Shown piece after piece: positions 55,910-64,000 of a DNA stretch of 64,000 nt. Position 1 is the stretch's first letter. Each line of letters starts with the position of its first letter. The notes beneath the pieces were generated by a model. It was given only the letters and a program-made list of their open reading frames with translations, did no database searches and was not told the DNA's origin. The stretch covers positions 140,162 through 204,161 of the forward strand of contig CANJMI010000006.1 of the NCBI GenBank assembly GCA_947475525.1, read 5' to 3'. The position numbers and the translations under genes were made by a program. The DNA comes from Polyangiaceae bacterium. Its GTDB lineage: Bacteria; Myxococcota_A; Polyangia; Polyangiales; Polyangiaceae.

Positions 55910-57834
55910 TTGTAGCTCCTCTGGCTCAACTTGACGTACTCGAACTCGAGCGCTTCTTTGTGCAAGGTGGGCGCGGTCTTTTCGCCCGTGTGCTCCCAGG
56001 CCGCGACGTAGCAGTACGCCTCGTCGTCACGCTTCGCTTCGCCTTCTTCCGTCGCGCTTTCTTCGCGGAAGTGACCACCGCACGACTCGTTGCGATTGAG
56101 CGCGTCGCGGCACATGAGCTCGCCGAGTTCGAGGAGATCCGCCACCCGGCCAGCCTTCTCGAGCTCCTGATTCATCGACTCGCCCATGCCGGGAATGCAC
56201 ACGTTTTTCCAGAATTCCTCGCGGAGCACGGGGAGTTTCTCGAGAGCCCCATTCAAGCCCTTTTCATTGCGAGCCATTCCACACTCGTCCCACATCAGCT
56301 TGCCGAGCTCGCGGTGGAACGAGTCCACCGTGCGCTTGCCGTTGACCGCGAGCAGGGTCTTCAAACGATCGGTGACGACCTTTTTTGCGGCCTTCACTTC
56401 GACGTGGTCCTTCGTGACGTCCTTCGCGGTGCTGGTGGGCGCGACCTTCGCGAGGTAATCGCCGAGCGTGTACGGAATGACGAAGTAGCCGTCGGAGAGG
56501 CCCTGCATCAGTGCGCTCGCGCCGAGGCGGTTTGCGCCGTGGTCGGAGAAGTTCGCTTCACCGAGGACGAACAGGCCTGGCACGTTGCTCATCAAGTTGT
56601 AGTCGACCCAGAGACCACCCATTGTGTAGTGGACGGCCGGGTAGATGCGCATCGGCGCCTCGTACGGGTTCTCATCCGTGATGTGGTGGTACATGTCGAA
56701 GAGGTTGCCGTACCGCTCGGTGATCTTCGGTTTGCCGAGGCGCTCGATCGAGTCGCGGAAATCGAGGTAGACGCCGAGTCCGCCGGGGCCGACCCCGCGT
56801 CCTTCGTCGCACACGACCTTGGTCGCGCGCGATGCGACGTCACGCGGGACGAGGTTGCCGAACGCCGGGTAGCGTCGCTCGAGGAAGTAATCACGGTCGG
56901 CCTCGGGGATATCGCCCGGCTTCTTTTCGCAATCCTCGGCACTCTTCGGCACCCACACGCGACCGTCGTTGCGGAGCGACTCGCTCATCAACGTAAGCTT
57001 GCTCTGATAGTCGCCTTTCACGGGGATGCACGTCGGGTGGATCTGGGTGAAACACGGGTTCGCGAAGAACGCTCCCTTCTTGTGGGCACGCCAGGTCGCG
57101 GTGACGTTGCAGCCCATCGCGTTCGTCGAGAGGAAGAAGACGTTGCCGTAACCCCCGCTGGCAATGACGACCGCATCGGCCACGTGCGTATCGATTTTTC
57201 CGGTCGAGAGATCGCGTGTGACGATGCCGCGCGCGCGCCCGTCGATGACGATGAGCTCGAGCATTTCGTGGCGGGTATGCATCGCGACGGTGCCGGCGGC
57301 GACCTGCCGTTCGAGCGCCGAGTAGGCTCCGAGCAGAAGCTGCTGCCCTGTCTGGCCACGAGCGTAAAACGTGCGCGAGACCTGCGCGCCGCCGAAGCTG
57401 CGGTTGTCGAGCATGCCTCCGTACTCACGAGCGAACGGGACGCCTTGCGCCACGCACTGATCGATCACGTTGAGGCTGACCTCGGCGAGCCGGTAGACGT
57501 TCGATTCCCGCGAGCGGTAATCGCCGCCCTTCACGGTGTCGTAGAACAGGCGGTACACGGAATCGCCGTCGTTCTGATAATTCTTCGCCGAGTTGATGCC
57601 GCCTTGGGCCGCGATCGAGTGTGCGCGCCGCGGGCTGTCCTGGTAGCAAAAACACTGCACCTTGTAGCCGAGCTCACCGAGGCTCGCTGCGGCGGCACCT
57701 CCCGCGAGGCCTGAGCCGACCACGATCACCTCGTACTTCCGCTTGTTGGCGGGATTGACGAGCTTGAGGTTGAAGCGGTGTTTTTCCCAACGCTGCTCGA
57801 TGGGACCGGTGGGGCAATTGGACTGGAGCGCCAT
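55906..57834 (-). CDS. sdhA: Succinate dehydrogenase flavoprotein subunit
   Basis: 642-residue FAD subunit that oxidises succinate. FAD-binding [21 protein letters not shown], the FAD-linking region [16 protein letters not shown] (His in [11 protein letters not shown]), the substrate site [13 protein letters not shown] and the Arg block [15 protein letters not shown] are present. The ATG at 57834 is preferred; a TTG at 57855 would add seven residues. Poor ribosome site: the GAGG sits about 15 bases upstream. 63 bases after sdhC, with an AT-rich hairpin in the gap. Part of sdhCAB. Confidence 0.95.
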   Translation of the reverse strand: MALQSNCPTGPIEQRWEKHRFNLKLVNPANKRKYEVIVVGSGLAGGAAAASLGELGYKVQCFCYQDSPRRAHSIAAQGGINSAKNYQNDGDSVYRLFYDTVKGGDYRSRESNVYRLAEVSLNVIDQCVAQGVPFAREYGGMLDNRSFGGAQVSRTFYARGQTGQQLLLGAYSALERQVAAGTVAMHTRHEMLELIVIDGRARGIVTRDLSTGKIDTHVADAVVIASGGYGNVFFLSTNAMGCNVTATWRAHKKGAFFANPCFTQIHPTCIPVKGDYQSKLTLMSESLRNDGRVWVPKSAEDCEKKPGDIPEADRDYFLERRYPAFGNLVPRDVASRATKVVCDEGRGVGPGGLGVYLDFRDSIERLGKPKITERYGNLFDMYHHITDENPYEAPMRIYPAVHYTMGGLWVDYNLMSNVPGLFVLGEANFSDHGANRLGASALMQGLSDGYFVIPYTLGDYLAKVAPTSTAKDVTKDHVEVKAAKKVVTDRLKTLLAVNGKRTVDSFHRELGKLMWDECGMARNEKGLNGALEKLPVLREEFWKNVCIPGMGESMNQELEKAGRVADLLELGELMCRDALNRNESCGGHFREESATEEGEAKRDDEAYCYVAAWEHTGEKTAPTLHKEALEFEYVKLSQRSYK

Positions 57835-57869
57835 AGTGGTTTCGCTATTCCTCAAGATCCGTAGACGGA

Positions 57870-57890
57870 GAGTTTAAAAAAACTAAACTC
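57870..57890. promoter_or_regulatory. AT-rich hairpin between sdhC and sdhA
   Basis: Perfect 7-bp inverted repeat GAGTTTA / TAAACTC with a loop of seven bases (GTTTTTT on the minus strand) in a strikingly AT-rich spacer between sdhC and sdhA. It may act as an mRNA processing or stability element; it does not look like a standard terminator because the T-run is in the loop. Confidence 0.4.
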
Positions 57891-57897
57891 AAAACAC

Positions 57898-58584
57898 TCA
57901 CTTCACGACGCCGAAGAGCACCGCAAGCGGAACCGCGAGAAAACCCACGCAAACAGCCATCGCGACCGCGACTGCGCTCGAGCGAAGGGTCTCGTTGTAG
58001 CGTTTGTGATTCACCCCGAGGGTCTGAAAGAGACTCCATGCTCCGTGGTAGAGATGCATGGACAACGCGCCTTGCGCAACGACGTAGAGCGCTGTGCACC
58101 ACGGCACGCGGAAGCTCTGGACGAGGTTGTGGTAGACGTCCGGCAAGCCGTTGGCGTCAAACGGGAGGTGCTGGTACCCAAGGCCCTTCGTCATGCCGAA
58201 GGTGAGGTGAGCCAAGTGGTACGCGATGTAGAGCGCGATGGTGAGGCCGCTCCAGAACATCGTCTTTGCGGCGTAGTCGGTCGCGATGTCCTTCTTTACG
58301 GCATAGGCAACGGGGCGGGCGGCGCGGTTCAGCCTCGCGAGGCTGATGGCCGTCGTTGCATGGGCCACGATGGCAACCAGCAGCACCGAGCGGGCACCCC
58401 AGATGAGCACCGGCGTCGCGTGCAGGGTATGCGAGTACCCGTTGATCGCGTCGGGGCCGAGGAAAACCTGGAGATTTCCGAGCATGTGCCCGATGACGAA
58501 CCCGAACAGGACAAGGCCCGAGACGGCCATGACCATCTTCTTTCCGATGGTCGTGTTGGTGAGGCTCGACGCCTGCGTACTCAT
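57898..58584 (-). CDS. sdhC: Succinate dehydrogenase cytochrome b558 subunit
   Basis: 228-residue membrane anchor with five helices, as in the di-haem cytochrome b subunit of three-subunit (type B) complex II. Candidate haem His lie in GFVIGHMLGNLQVF, YSHTLHA, AIVAHATTAI, YHLAHLTFG and SMHLYHGAWSLFQTLG. No sdhD is present or needed in this type. ATG at 58584. First gene of sdhC-sdhA-sdhB-mutH; the promoter must lie in the 101 bases before the divergent HemQ-like gene. Confidence 0.93.
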   Translation of the reverse strand: MSTQASSLTNTTIGKKMVMAVSGLVLFGFVIGHMLGNLQVFLGPDAINGYSHTLHATPVLIWGARSVLLVAIVAHATTAISLARLNRAARPVAYAVKKDIATDYAAKTMFWSGLTIALYIAYHLAHLTFGMTKGLGYQHLPFDANGLPDVYHNLVQSFRVPWCTALYVVAQGALSMHLYHGAWSLFQTLGVNHKRYNETLRSSAVAVAMAVCVGFLAVPLAVLFGVVK

Positions 58585-58685
58585 GCTGGGTTCATACTCC
58601 TTGGCTCCCCGCTTGTCAGCTATTCGCAGGTGCTTTGCGAACGCAAAGTGGTCGGCGCCGCGGGAACGCGATAAGCCAAGGTTCT

Positions 58686-59477
58686 ATGAGCGACGACACG
58701 ACCCGCGAGGAGCGGCCGCAAGGGCGGCCTATGCCTGGAACCGACGGCCACGGCACCCACTCGATCGACATCCTCGAGCGAAGCCACACGCTCCGCGACG
58801 GTGAGCCCCAGGCGATGAATCGCCGTCTTTTCATGCAGTTGACGGCGTACCGTTGCCCCGCCGAGCACCACCCCAAGCGGATGGCCGAGGCCCTCGGCGC
58901 CGCGCTCGATGCCGCTTCTGCGGTCGGAGTGCTTTACGAAGACGTGAGCGACCCCTTGGGCCTCGCGCTCCTGACATGGAGCGAAGATCCGACCGATTTC
59001 GTCGACCGCGTGCGCCCGGTGCTCGCGGAGGCGCCGTTTCGAAGCCTGATTTTTCGGCCCGAGTTCACCATGCTTGGTCGTACCTACGCGACCGGCTACG
59101 AAGACCGCCTCGACTTTTGGCTGCTTGAGAAGCCCGTGAACACCGTTCGGAACCCCGAGACTCCGTGGGCCGTCTGGTACCCGCTCCGCCGCACCGGCGA
59201 GTTCTCGCGACTGCCCCCGAAAGATCAGGGCGGCATCCTGCGTGAGCACGCCGTCATCGGTCGGGCGTACGGCGAAGCTGGCCTCGCGAGCGACGTGCGA
59301 CTCGCCTGCCACGGCCTCGATCCTCACGACAACGACTTCGTCATCGGCCTGATCGGCAAGGAACTGCACCCGCTCTCGCATGTCGTTCAGACAATGCGAA
59401 AAACCCGACAAACGTCGGAGTTTATCGAGAACATGGGGCCCTTCTTCGTCGGCAGGAGGGTCTGGACCAGCCGGTGA
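58686..59477 (+). CDS. Chlorite dismutase/HemQ-family protein
   Basis: 263-residue protein. The C-terminal half follows the Cld/HemQ pattern: AVWYPLRRTGEFSRLPPKDQ, REHAVIGRAYG (with the haem-ligand His), CHGLDPHDNDFVIGLIGKEL, VQTMRKTRQTSEFIENMGPFFVG. Members are coproheme decarboxylases in haem synthesis or chlorite dismutases; the Arg that marks true chlorite dismutase cannot be assigned here, so a haem-related role is more likely. ATG at 58686. The hydrolase gene overlaps its stop by 4 bases. Confidence 0.8.
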   Translation: MSDDTTREERPQGRPMPGTDGHGTHSIDILERSHTLRDGEPQAMNRRLFMQLTAYRCPAEHHPKRMAEALGAALDAASAVGVLYEDVSDPLGLALLTWSEDPTDFVDRVRPVLAEAPFRSLIFRPEFTMLGRTYATGYEDRLDFWLLEKPVNTVRNPETPWAVWYPLRRTGEFSRLPPKDQGGILREHAVIGRAYGEAGLASDVRLACHGLDPHDNDFVIGLIGKELHPLSHVVQTMRKTRQTSEFIENMGPFFVGRRVWTSR

Positions 59478-60211
59478 ACGCGAAGGGAGCGGCCTTGGGG
59501 TTGGTGCTCGCGGCGCTCGTCGCGGCGTCACCCCTTTCTGCGGTCGCCGACACCCCGCCTGCCCCGCCCGAGCCCCCGATTGTGACGCTGGTCGTCCCCA
59601 ACGACCGGGATGTCGAGGTCGTTGACGGCCCGCGAGCGAGCCGCGAGGTTCTTCTCTACTTCCACGGATTCTGCGGTGATCCGCTGGCGTTCCGGACCTG
59701 GAGCGCCACGGCCGCGCGGTTTGGCACGCTGATTTCACTCCGCGGCGATGAAGCCTGCCCAGATGCGCCCGGTCGCTCGCGTTGGGGCTACGATCACGAG
59801 CTGGCGGACCGTCGAGTCAGCGCCGCCATCGCAGCGGTCAGCGCCATGCGCGCCACCAAAGGAGAAGCCGCACTCCGCGCAAACGAGCTTACCGCGATCG
59901 GTTATTCACAAGGCGCGCGCCGAGTCGAGTGGCTCGCGGCGCGGTTCCCGAAACGCTACGTTCGCGTCGCCCTTATCGCCGGCGCGTTCAAGCCAAGCCC
60001 AGAGCCGCTCTCGAGGCGAGGCCGCTTTTTGATCATGGCCGGAGCGTGGGACAATCGAAAGCATCTCTTCGATGCCAGCAGCGAGCTTGCCCGCGCGGGA
60101 TTGACGGTTCGCTACGGGGAATTGCCGCGTGCCCGCCACGGTGAGTACGGCCCAAACGCGATGCAAGCGATGCACGCCGGTCTGGAATGGCTGTTCAACA
60201 ACGTGCCGTAG
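59474..60211 (+). CDS. Secreted alpha/beta-hydrolase fold protein
   Basis: 245 residues with a Sec signal (GLVLAALVAASPLSAVADT). The hydrolase core is clear: LLYFHGFCGDP oxyanion loop, nucleophile elbow GYSQGARRVEWLA (Ser), then AGAWDNRKH (candidate Asp) and RARHGEYG (candidate His). Substrate unknown. The GTG at 59474 overlaps the HemQ-like stop (GTGA). Expected in the periplasm or outside. Confidence 0.85.
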   Translation: MNAKGAALGLVLAALVAASPLSAVADTPPAPPEPPIVTLVVPNDRDVEVVDGPRASREVLLYFHGFCGDPLAFRTWSATAARFGTLISLRGDEACPDAPGRSRWGYDHELADRRVSAAIAAVSAMRATKGEAALRANELTAIGYSQGARRVEWLAARFPKRYVRVALIAGAFKPSPEPLSRRGRFLIMAGAWDNRKHLFDASSELARAGLTVRYGELPRARHGEYGPNAMQAMHAGLEWLFNNVP

Positions 60212-60282
60212 CGGTACATGTTGGCACGATGCTGCCTGGCGCTTCGCCCGGACGGCCCCTAGCGGAACATTGAGGAGACACG

Positions 60283-61203
60283 ATGAGCGACACGCGCCAG
60301 CAAATCGAAGAGCTGATCAACAACAACCAGGTTGTCCTGTTCATGAAGGGAACACGCAGCTTTCCGCAATGCGGCTTCTCGGCGCGCGCGATTGAAGTGT
60401 TCAAGCGTTGCGGCGTCCAGATCAAGGACGTCAACATCCTCGCCGATGGCGGGATGCGCCAAGCCATCAAGGACTACTCGAACTGGCCGACCATTCCTCA
60501 GGCTTACGTCAATGGTCAGTTCATCGGCGGCAGCGACATCATCCTCGAGATGTACGAGAGCGGCGAGCTGCAGAAACTCCTCGGAGTCCAAGGCGGGGAT
60601 GCGGCTCAGGCCAAGGCGCCAAACCTCACCGTGACCGCGGCGGCACAGGCCGCTTTCGCAGGTGCCGTGAGCGGAGCGGCGAGCGGTGAGGTGCTGCGTT
60701 TCGACGTGAGCCCGACCTTCCAGCACGACCTCTTTTTCGGCCCCGTGGTGAAAGACGACTTCATCATCACGGCCGGCACGTTGACGGTGCACGTCTCGCG
60801 CGGCGCGGCGCCGCGAGCCGATGGGGTGACGATCGATTTCGTCGAGGGGCCGGCGGGTGCCGGCTTCAAGATCGAGAACCCAAACGAACCGGCGAAGGTA
60901 CGGAGCCTTGGGGTCAAAGAGTTGAAGGCCAAGCTCGACGCTGGTGAATCGGTGCAGCTCTTCGACGTGCGCGGCGAGACCGAGCGCGCGATAGCGAAGC
61001 TTGCCCAGGCCAAACCATTTGACGACAAGGCCCTCGCGGGCGTGGCAAAAAACGCGACGATCGTCCTGCATTGCCACCACGGCGGGCGAAGCCGAACGGC
61101 CTGCGAGCGCCTCGTGCAAGATGGCTTCACGAACGTGTTCAACCTCACCGGCGGCATCGACGCCTGGTCGACCGACGTCGATTCGACGGTGCCTCGCTAC
61201 TGA
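60283..61203 (+). CDS. Grx4 monothiol glutaredoxin - HesB/IscA-like - rhodanese fusion
   Basis: 306-residue cytoplasmic three-domain protein. Residues 1-105 are a Grx4-type monothiol glutaredoxin with the CGFS site (Cys30) and the WPTIPQAYVNGQFIGGSD block, which binds a 2Fe-2S cluster with glutathione. Residues about 113-203 have the HesB/IscA fold pattern (LTVTAAAQAAF, LRFDVSPTFQHDL, VTIDFVEGPAGAGFKIENPN) but lack its cluster-binding Cys. Residues about 207-306 are a rhodanese with LFDVRGETE and active loop CHHGGRS (Cys264). GAGGAG lies 5 bases before the ATG. Likely works in iron-sulfur cluster supply; inference. Confidence 0.92.
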   Translation: MSDTRQQIEELINNNQVVLFMKGTRSFPQCGFSARAIEVFKRCGVQIKDVNILADGGMRQAIKDYSNWPTIPQAYVNGQFIGGSDIILEMYESGELQKLLGVQGGDAAQAKAPNLTVTAAAQAAFAGAVSGAASGEVLRFDVSPTFQHDLFFGPVVKDDFIITAGTLTVHVSRGAAPRADGVTIDFVEGPAGAGFKIENPNEPAKVRSLGVKELKAKLDAGESVQLFDVRGETERAIAKLAQAKPFDDKALAGVAKNATIVLHCHHGGRSRTACERLVQDGFTNVFNLTGGIDAWSTDVDSTVPRY

Positions 61204-61222
61204 CCTAGCGACGTGCCACGGA

Positions 61223-61247
61223 CCTAGGGACGTGCCACGTCCCTAGG
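61223..61247. repeat. Perfect 11-bp inverted repeat inside two 18-bp direct repeats
   Basis: CCTAGGGACGT-GCC-ACGTCCCTAGG, between the stops of two convergent genes and overlapping the TAG stop of the cation transporter. The left arm also forms part of a direct repeat, ACCTAGSGACGTGCCACG, with copies at 61203-61220 and 61222-61239. No T-run follows; it may be a bidirectional transcription end or a small repeat element. Confidence 0.65.
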
Positions 61248-62190
61248 AGACGGCTCCGCCCTTCAACGCGACGGAATGTTCGGCGGTTTCGCGTCGGTCA
61301 GGCTCGACGAAAATCCACTTCAGCTCGGGGTGCCGCGCGCGCAAGGCGTCTTCGTACGCGTTTATCTCAAGGCAAACCTCCTCGCCGAGGGCATCCGGCG
61401 CGAGCGCGACTTTCGCCGCCAGCAGAACTTCGCCGGGCCCTTGCTGGAGCGTGAGCACCTGCAGCACACCGCGAAAGAGCGGTCGAGCCTTCGCGAGTTC
61501 GAGCGCGGAGGCACCGATCGCGGGGTCCGCCGCCTCCCCTTCGAGCAGGGAGATGATCTCAATCGCAAGGAAGATTGCCACGCCGACGAGCACGACTCCA
61601 ATCGCTAGCGTACCGAGCGAGTCGTAGATCGGATTCTGGGTAATCGACGTGGCTGCGAGTGAAGCCATCGCGATGACGAGCCCGAGCGAGGCTGCCCCAT
61701 TTTCAGCGAAGATGACGACCAGATCGCTGTCGGTCGTCTTGCGGAGGAAGGAAAAAAACGGCACCGCGCCCCGGCGCTTGTCCAGTTCACGCTTGTTCGC
61801 AAGGGTCGCCGCTCCTTCGAGAACCAGCGAAAAACCAAGGATCCCGAACGCGAGCCCCAGGTTCTCGGGCATCTCAGGATGGCCGAGTTTGTGGGTTCCC
61901 TCGTAGATCGAAAACATCCCGCCGCCCGTGAAGAGCAGCAGCGCGACCACGAACGACCAAAAGTAGAGCGCGCGCCCATAGCCAAGAGGGTGCACGTGGT
62001 CGGGCTTGCGTCCCGCACGCTTGATGCCGATGAGGAGCAGCGCCTGATTGCCGCAATCCGCAGCGGAGTGGATGGTCTCGGCGAGCATCGCACCGGAGCC
62101 GCTGAAGAACGCCGCGACACCTTTCGCGAGGGTGATGGCGAGATTCACGAGAAGTGACGAGACGACGTGCTTGGTGGAATGTCCCTCCAT
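61243..62190 (-). CDS. Cation diffusion facilitator (CDF) transporter
   Basis: 315-residue efflux carrier with six helices: NLAITLAKGVAAFFSGSGAMLAETIHSAADCGNQALLL (metal site with His and Asp in helix 2), FWSFVVALLLFTGGG and a long loop before VVIFAENGAASLGLVIA, where the usual HxxxD of helix 5 is AENGA, as in the ZnT9-like branch. A cytoplasmic C-terminal domain of about 90 residues follows. Divalent metal (Zn or Co) is typical. ATG at 62190 overlaps the start of the divergent gene by two bases. Confidence 0.88.
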   Translation of the reverse strand: MEGHSTKHVVSSLLVNLAITLAKGVAAFFSGSGAMLAETIHSAADCGNQALLLIGIKRAGRKPDHVHPLGYGRALYFWSFVVALLLFTGGGMFSIYEGTHKLGHPEMPENLGLAFGILGFSLVLEGAATLANKRELDKRRGAVPFFSFLRKTTDSDLVVIFAENGAASLGLVIAMASLAATSITQNPIYDSLGTLAIGVVLVGVAIFLAIEIISLLEGEAADPAIGASALELAKARPLFRGVLQVLTLQQGPGEVLLAAKVALAPDALGEEVCLEINAYEDALRARHPELKWIFVEPDRRETAEHSVALKGGAVS

Positions 62191-63325
62191 GAGCGAAGCT
62201 CATACTACAGAGTCAATGATGCACCTCCCCCGACATCGCGCGGCCGTGACGCTCGCGCGCTGGCTTGGCCCCTGGTCGACCGGAGTGCCCGAACACGTGA
62301 CGCGCCTCGAGCGCACCATCGATACCCCGTCGGGCCTGCTTCTCACGTGGGTGTATGAGCCTACTGCCGTTGCGGCGAGCGGCGCCATGCTCGTCGTTCC
62401 GGGGTTGCATCCGTCGGGGCCGGCGGACGTTCGCCTCGATCGGTTTTGCCGCATCCTCGCCACGTCCGGACTCGTCGTCGTGGCGCCGTTCGTGCGGCCT
62501 CAGCTCGAGCTCGTCGTGTCGAATGGCTCGGCGGACGACGTCGCCGCGGCCCTCCGTGAACTCGGCGTGCTCACGCGGACGCGCGGGCTGCCACGTCCCG
62601 CGATGATGAGCATCTCGTTCGGCTCGCTCCCGGCCATCACGGTCGCCACGCGTGCCGACTGCGTCGATGAACTCGGAGCGCTCGTGCTCTTCGGAGCGTA
62701 CGCGGACTTTGCCTCGACGATGCGCTTTGCGCTGACGGGACGCGCGTACGACGGCGGCTCAGAGCTTCGCTTGCCACACGATCCGCTCAACGTGCCAGCC
62801 TTGTTCATCAACCTCCTGCCCTACCTCGAGGTTCCGGGGCCGCGGGACGCACTGCATCGGGCATGGCTCGAGCTTGCACGTCGCACGTGGGGACGCCCAG
62901 AGTTGCGCCCGACCTCTATGCGCCAGCCGATAGCGGACGGGATCGCTCTCGGCCTCACGCCTTCGCAACGGCCGCTGTTTTTTCAGGGCGCCGGACTCGC
63001 GGACGGCGGGATCGCGCTGCTCGAACGTGCCATCGAAGAGAGCGCCGGGGCCTTCGCGTTCGCCGATCCAACAACGATGCTCGCGCGTCTGACGCTCCCG
63101 CTGCTGATCGCCCACGGCAAAGACGATGACGTTATTCCGTGGATCGAAGCGCGCAAGATTGAACGCGCTCTCCCGCACGGGCACCGCGCACGCGTCGCGC
63201 TGACGGGGCTCTTCGGTCACACAGGCGCGACCCTCCCGAACCCGCGAGCGATTGTCGGCGAGCTCGTGAATTTGCAGCGATTGATGTACGGCCTGGTCGA
63301 TGCTCCGCGTGAAGCGCTCGGCTGA
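62189..63325 (+). CDS. Alpha/beta-hydrolase-like protein of unknown function
   Basis: 378 residues. Hydrolase-like elements: AMLVVPGLHPSGPADVRLDRFC at the strand-turn near 75, SISFGSLPAITVA (elbow GxSxG altered to ISFGS), LLIAHGKDDDVIPWIEARK (Asp) and GLFGHTGATLP (His). No signal peptide. The exact start is unsure: ATG at 62189 shares bases with the divergent CDF start, while ATG at 62216 leaves more room for a promoter. Substrate unknown. Confidence 0.72.
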   Translation: MSEAHTTESMMHLPRHRAAVTLARWLGPWSTGVPEHVTRLERTIDTPSGLLLTWVYEPTAVAASGAMLVVPGLHPSGPADVRLDRFCRILATSGLVVVAPFVRPQLELVVSNGSADDVAAALRELGVLTRTRGLPRPAMMSISFGSLPAITVATRADCVDELGALVLFGAYADFASTMRFALTGRAYDGGSELRLPHDPLNVPALFINLLPYLEVPGPRDALHRAWLELARRTWGRPELRPTSMRQPIADGIALGLTPSQRPLFFQGAGLADGGIALLERAIEESAGAFAFADPTTMLARLTLPLLIAHGKDDDVIPWIEARKIERALPHGHRARVALTGLFGHTGATLPNPRAIVGELVNLQRLMYGLVDAPREALG

Positions 63326-63377
63326 CCGAGGCACCTGTCACTCGACTGACCGGGGCGCCTGGCAGACGCCCTTGGCT

Positions 63378-64000
63378 TCACGGGAGCTTGGGTGGCGTGA
63401 CGACGGGCAGCGGATCGTGTGGAAGGCTGCCCCGCGGCGAACGGAGGTAGGCGAACGGCGTTGCGAACAAGAAGTTCGACACGCGCGAGGTGTAGATGTC
63501 CGCGTAGCGTTCGACTTGGCGTGCAAGCTGACTCTTGTCGTTGCCGGCGCGCATCAAGAGTCCCCATCGCTCGTTGACCGCGCGTCCCGCTGCCCCGGCC
63601 ACCGGAGCGATGCGCTCGTCGAGCGCGACAAGCTCCGTGCGCAAGCGCGACATCTGTTGTGCGAGCGCCTCTATTCCCTCAGGTGCAGGCTCCGCGTAGG
63701 CCACCTTTTTTCGCTGAATCGCAAGACGGATCTGCGAGAAGCGCCACTCGAGTCGCTCCTTCTCCGCCATCATCGCGGCGAGGCCCAGGTGGAGATCGTG
63801 CATCCCTTCAGCCGCTGCGATCTCGTCCTCGAGCTCGCGAAGAATGAGGCCCGTCCTCCAACGCAAGAGACTCTTCGAGACGTGCACGTCACCGTATACA
63901 TGGTCGCCTAGGTAGAGGATCTCGTCTCCCGACAAGCCGAGGTGGAGCTCGACGGCCGCCGCGTTCCCTCCGAAGTAGAGGCCGTGCGCCCGCAGCGGTC
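63378..64000 (-). CDS. HAD-IG family 5'-nucleotidase (partial, 5' end outside window)
   Basis: C-terminal part of a cytosolic purine 5'-nucleotidase-like protein of the HAD-IG type. The block GLYFGGNAAAVELHLGLSGDE leading into ILYLGDHVYGDVHVSKSLLRWRT is the family mark (motif IV with two Asp). The rest is helical, with conserved SRLRTELVALDE and VSNFLFATPFAYLRSPRGSLPHD. The reading frame is open to the right window edge, so the catalytic N-terminal DMD motif is not seen. It dephosphorylates IMP/GMP in characterised members. Confidence 0.85.
   Translation of the reverse strand, partial: PLRAHGLYFGGNAAAVELHLGLSGDEILYLGDHVYGDVHVSKSLLRWRTGLILRELEDEIAAAEGMHDLHLGLAAMMAEKERLEWRFSQIRLAIQRKKVAYAEPAPEGIEALAQQMSRLRTELVALDERIAPVAGAAGRAVNERWGLLMRAGNDKSQLARQVERYADIYTSRVSNFLFATPFAYLRSPRGSLPHDPLPVVTPPKLP

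Noticed and set aside
55960..57714. 584-residue open frame on the plus strand opposite sdhA
   Set aside because: Perfect antisense of a well-supported gene; GC-rich third positions leave the opposite frame open. The protein has no signal or family pattern.
60221..60235. Sigma-54-like promoter TTGGCACG...CTGC before the glutaredoxin fusion gene
   Set aside because: The GG-to-GC spacing is 9 bases, not the required 10, so it is unlikely to be used by sigma-54.

Overview
The window reads as chromosomal DNA of a high-GC, Gram-negative, predatory/soil-type bacterium, most likely a member of the Myxococcota (Polyangiales-like). This is inferred from the mix of many lipoproteins with cysteine-rich or low-complexity parts, PilZ, FHA and Ser/Thr-kinase proteins, a DUF1592/DUF1552 pair with a c-type haem motif, a FGE/SUMF1-type lipoprotein, and a three-subunit sdhCAB operon. 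No 16S rRNA or tRNA is present, so the assignment rests on gene content only. No phage, IS element, CRISPR array or integrase was seen. Gene packing is extreme: many 4-base ATGA/GTGA overlaps within operons, and several convergent gene pairs whose stops lie within 0-10 bases or overlap.

Layout. 62-6192 (minus): a complete opp-type peptide importer, oppABCDF, all junctions overlapping by 4 bases, with an unusually long binding protein. 6244-14708: a 1439-residue lipoprotein, a SUMF1-type lipoprotein, a di-haem cytochrome-rhodanese lipoprotein, a PilZ protein, a glutaredoxin-like lipoprotein and endonuclease III. 14722-18855: glutaminyl-tRNA synthetase carrying a YqeY-like tail, then a large Cys-rich lipoprotein. 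18902-22439 (minus): a PilZ-like protein, an orphan type VI secretion sheath (TssC-like) protein with a Pro/Gln/Ala repeat head, and a phospholipase-D-like lipoprotein. 23004-29228 (minus): DUF1592/DUF1552 pair, iron superoxide dismutase, TypA/BipA, EVE-domain protein. 29278-33112: transaldolase-like protein with EF-hands, HAD phosphatase, GCS2-CBS protein. 33204-37151 (minus): a run of six genes (FHA/zinc ribbon, threonine-dehydrogenase-like epimerase, QueD-like, HIT, methyltransferase-like).

37288-46164 and on: a small lipoprotein, parvulin, a Ser/Thr kinase followed by a TPR/PEGA-type membrane protein, an amino-acid permease with Hsp15, an ABC-2 exporter, a YwaF-type membrane protein, and a cytidylyltransferase/CDP-alcohol phosphatidyltransferase pair that probably builds a polar lipid head group. 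47131-51852: a molybdopterin oxidoreductase divergent from feoAB, with a Fur-like box between them. 51854-54200: a Coq4-like protein divergent from a TetR regulator with a palindromic operator between them, then arginase. 54439-58584 (minus): sdhCAB with mutH as the last gene, closed by a terminator. 58686-64000: a HemQ/chlorite-dismutase-family protein with a secreted hydrolase, a three-domain glutaredoxin-HesB-rhodanese protein, a cation diffusion facilitator, a hydrolase-like protein, and the 3' part of a HAD-type 5'-nucleotidase that runs off the right edge.

The most unusual items are the orphan TssC-like protein with its downstream PLD lipoprotein, the mutH gene in an sdh operon with a probable CTG start, a transaldolase-like enzyme that has lost part of its active site and gained EF-hands, and several multi-domain sulfur/redox fusions. 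No intergenic stretch exceeds 300 bases.
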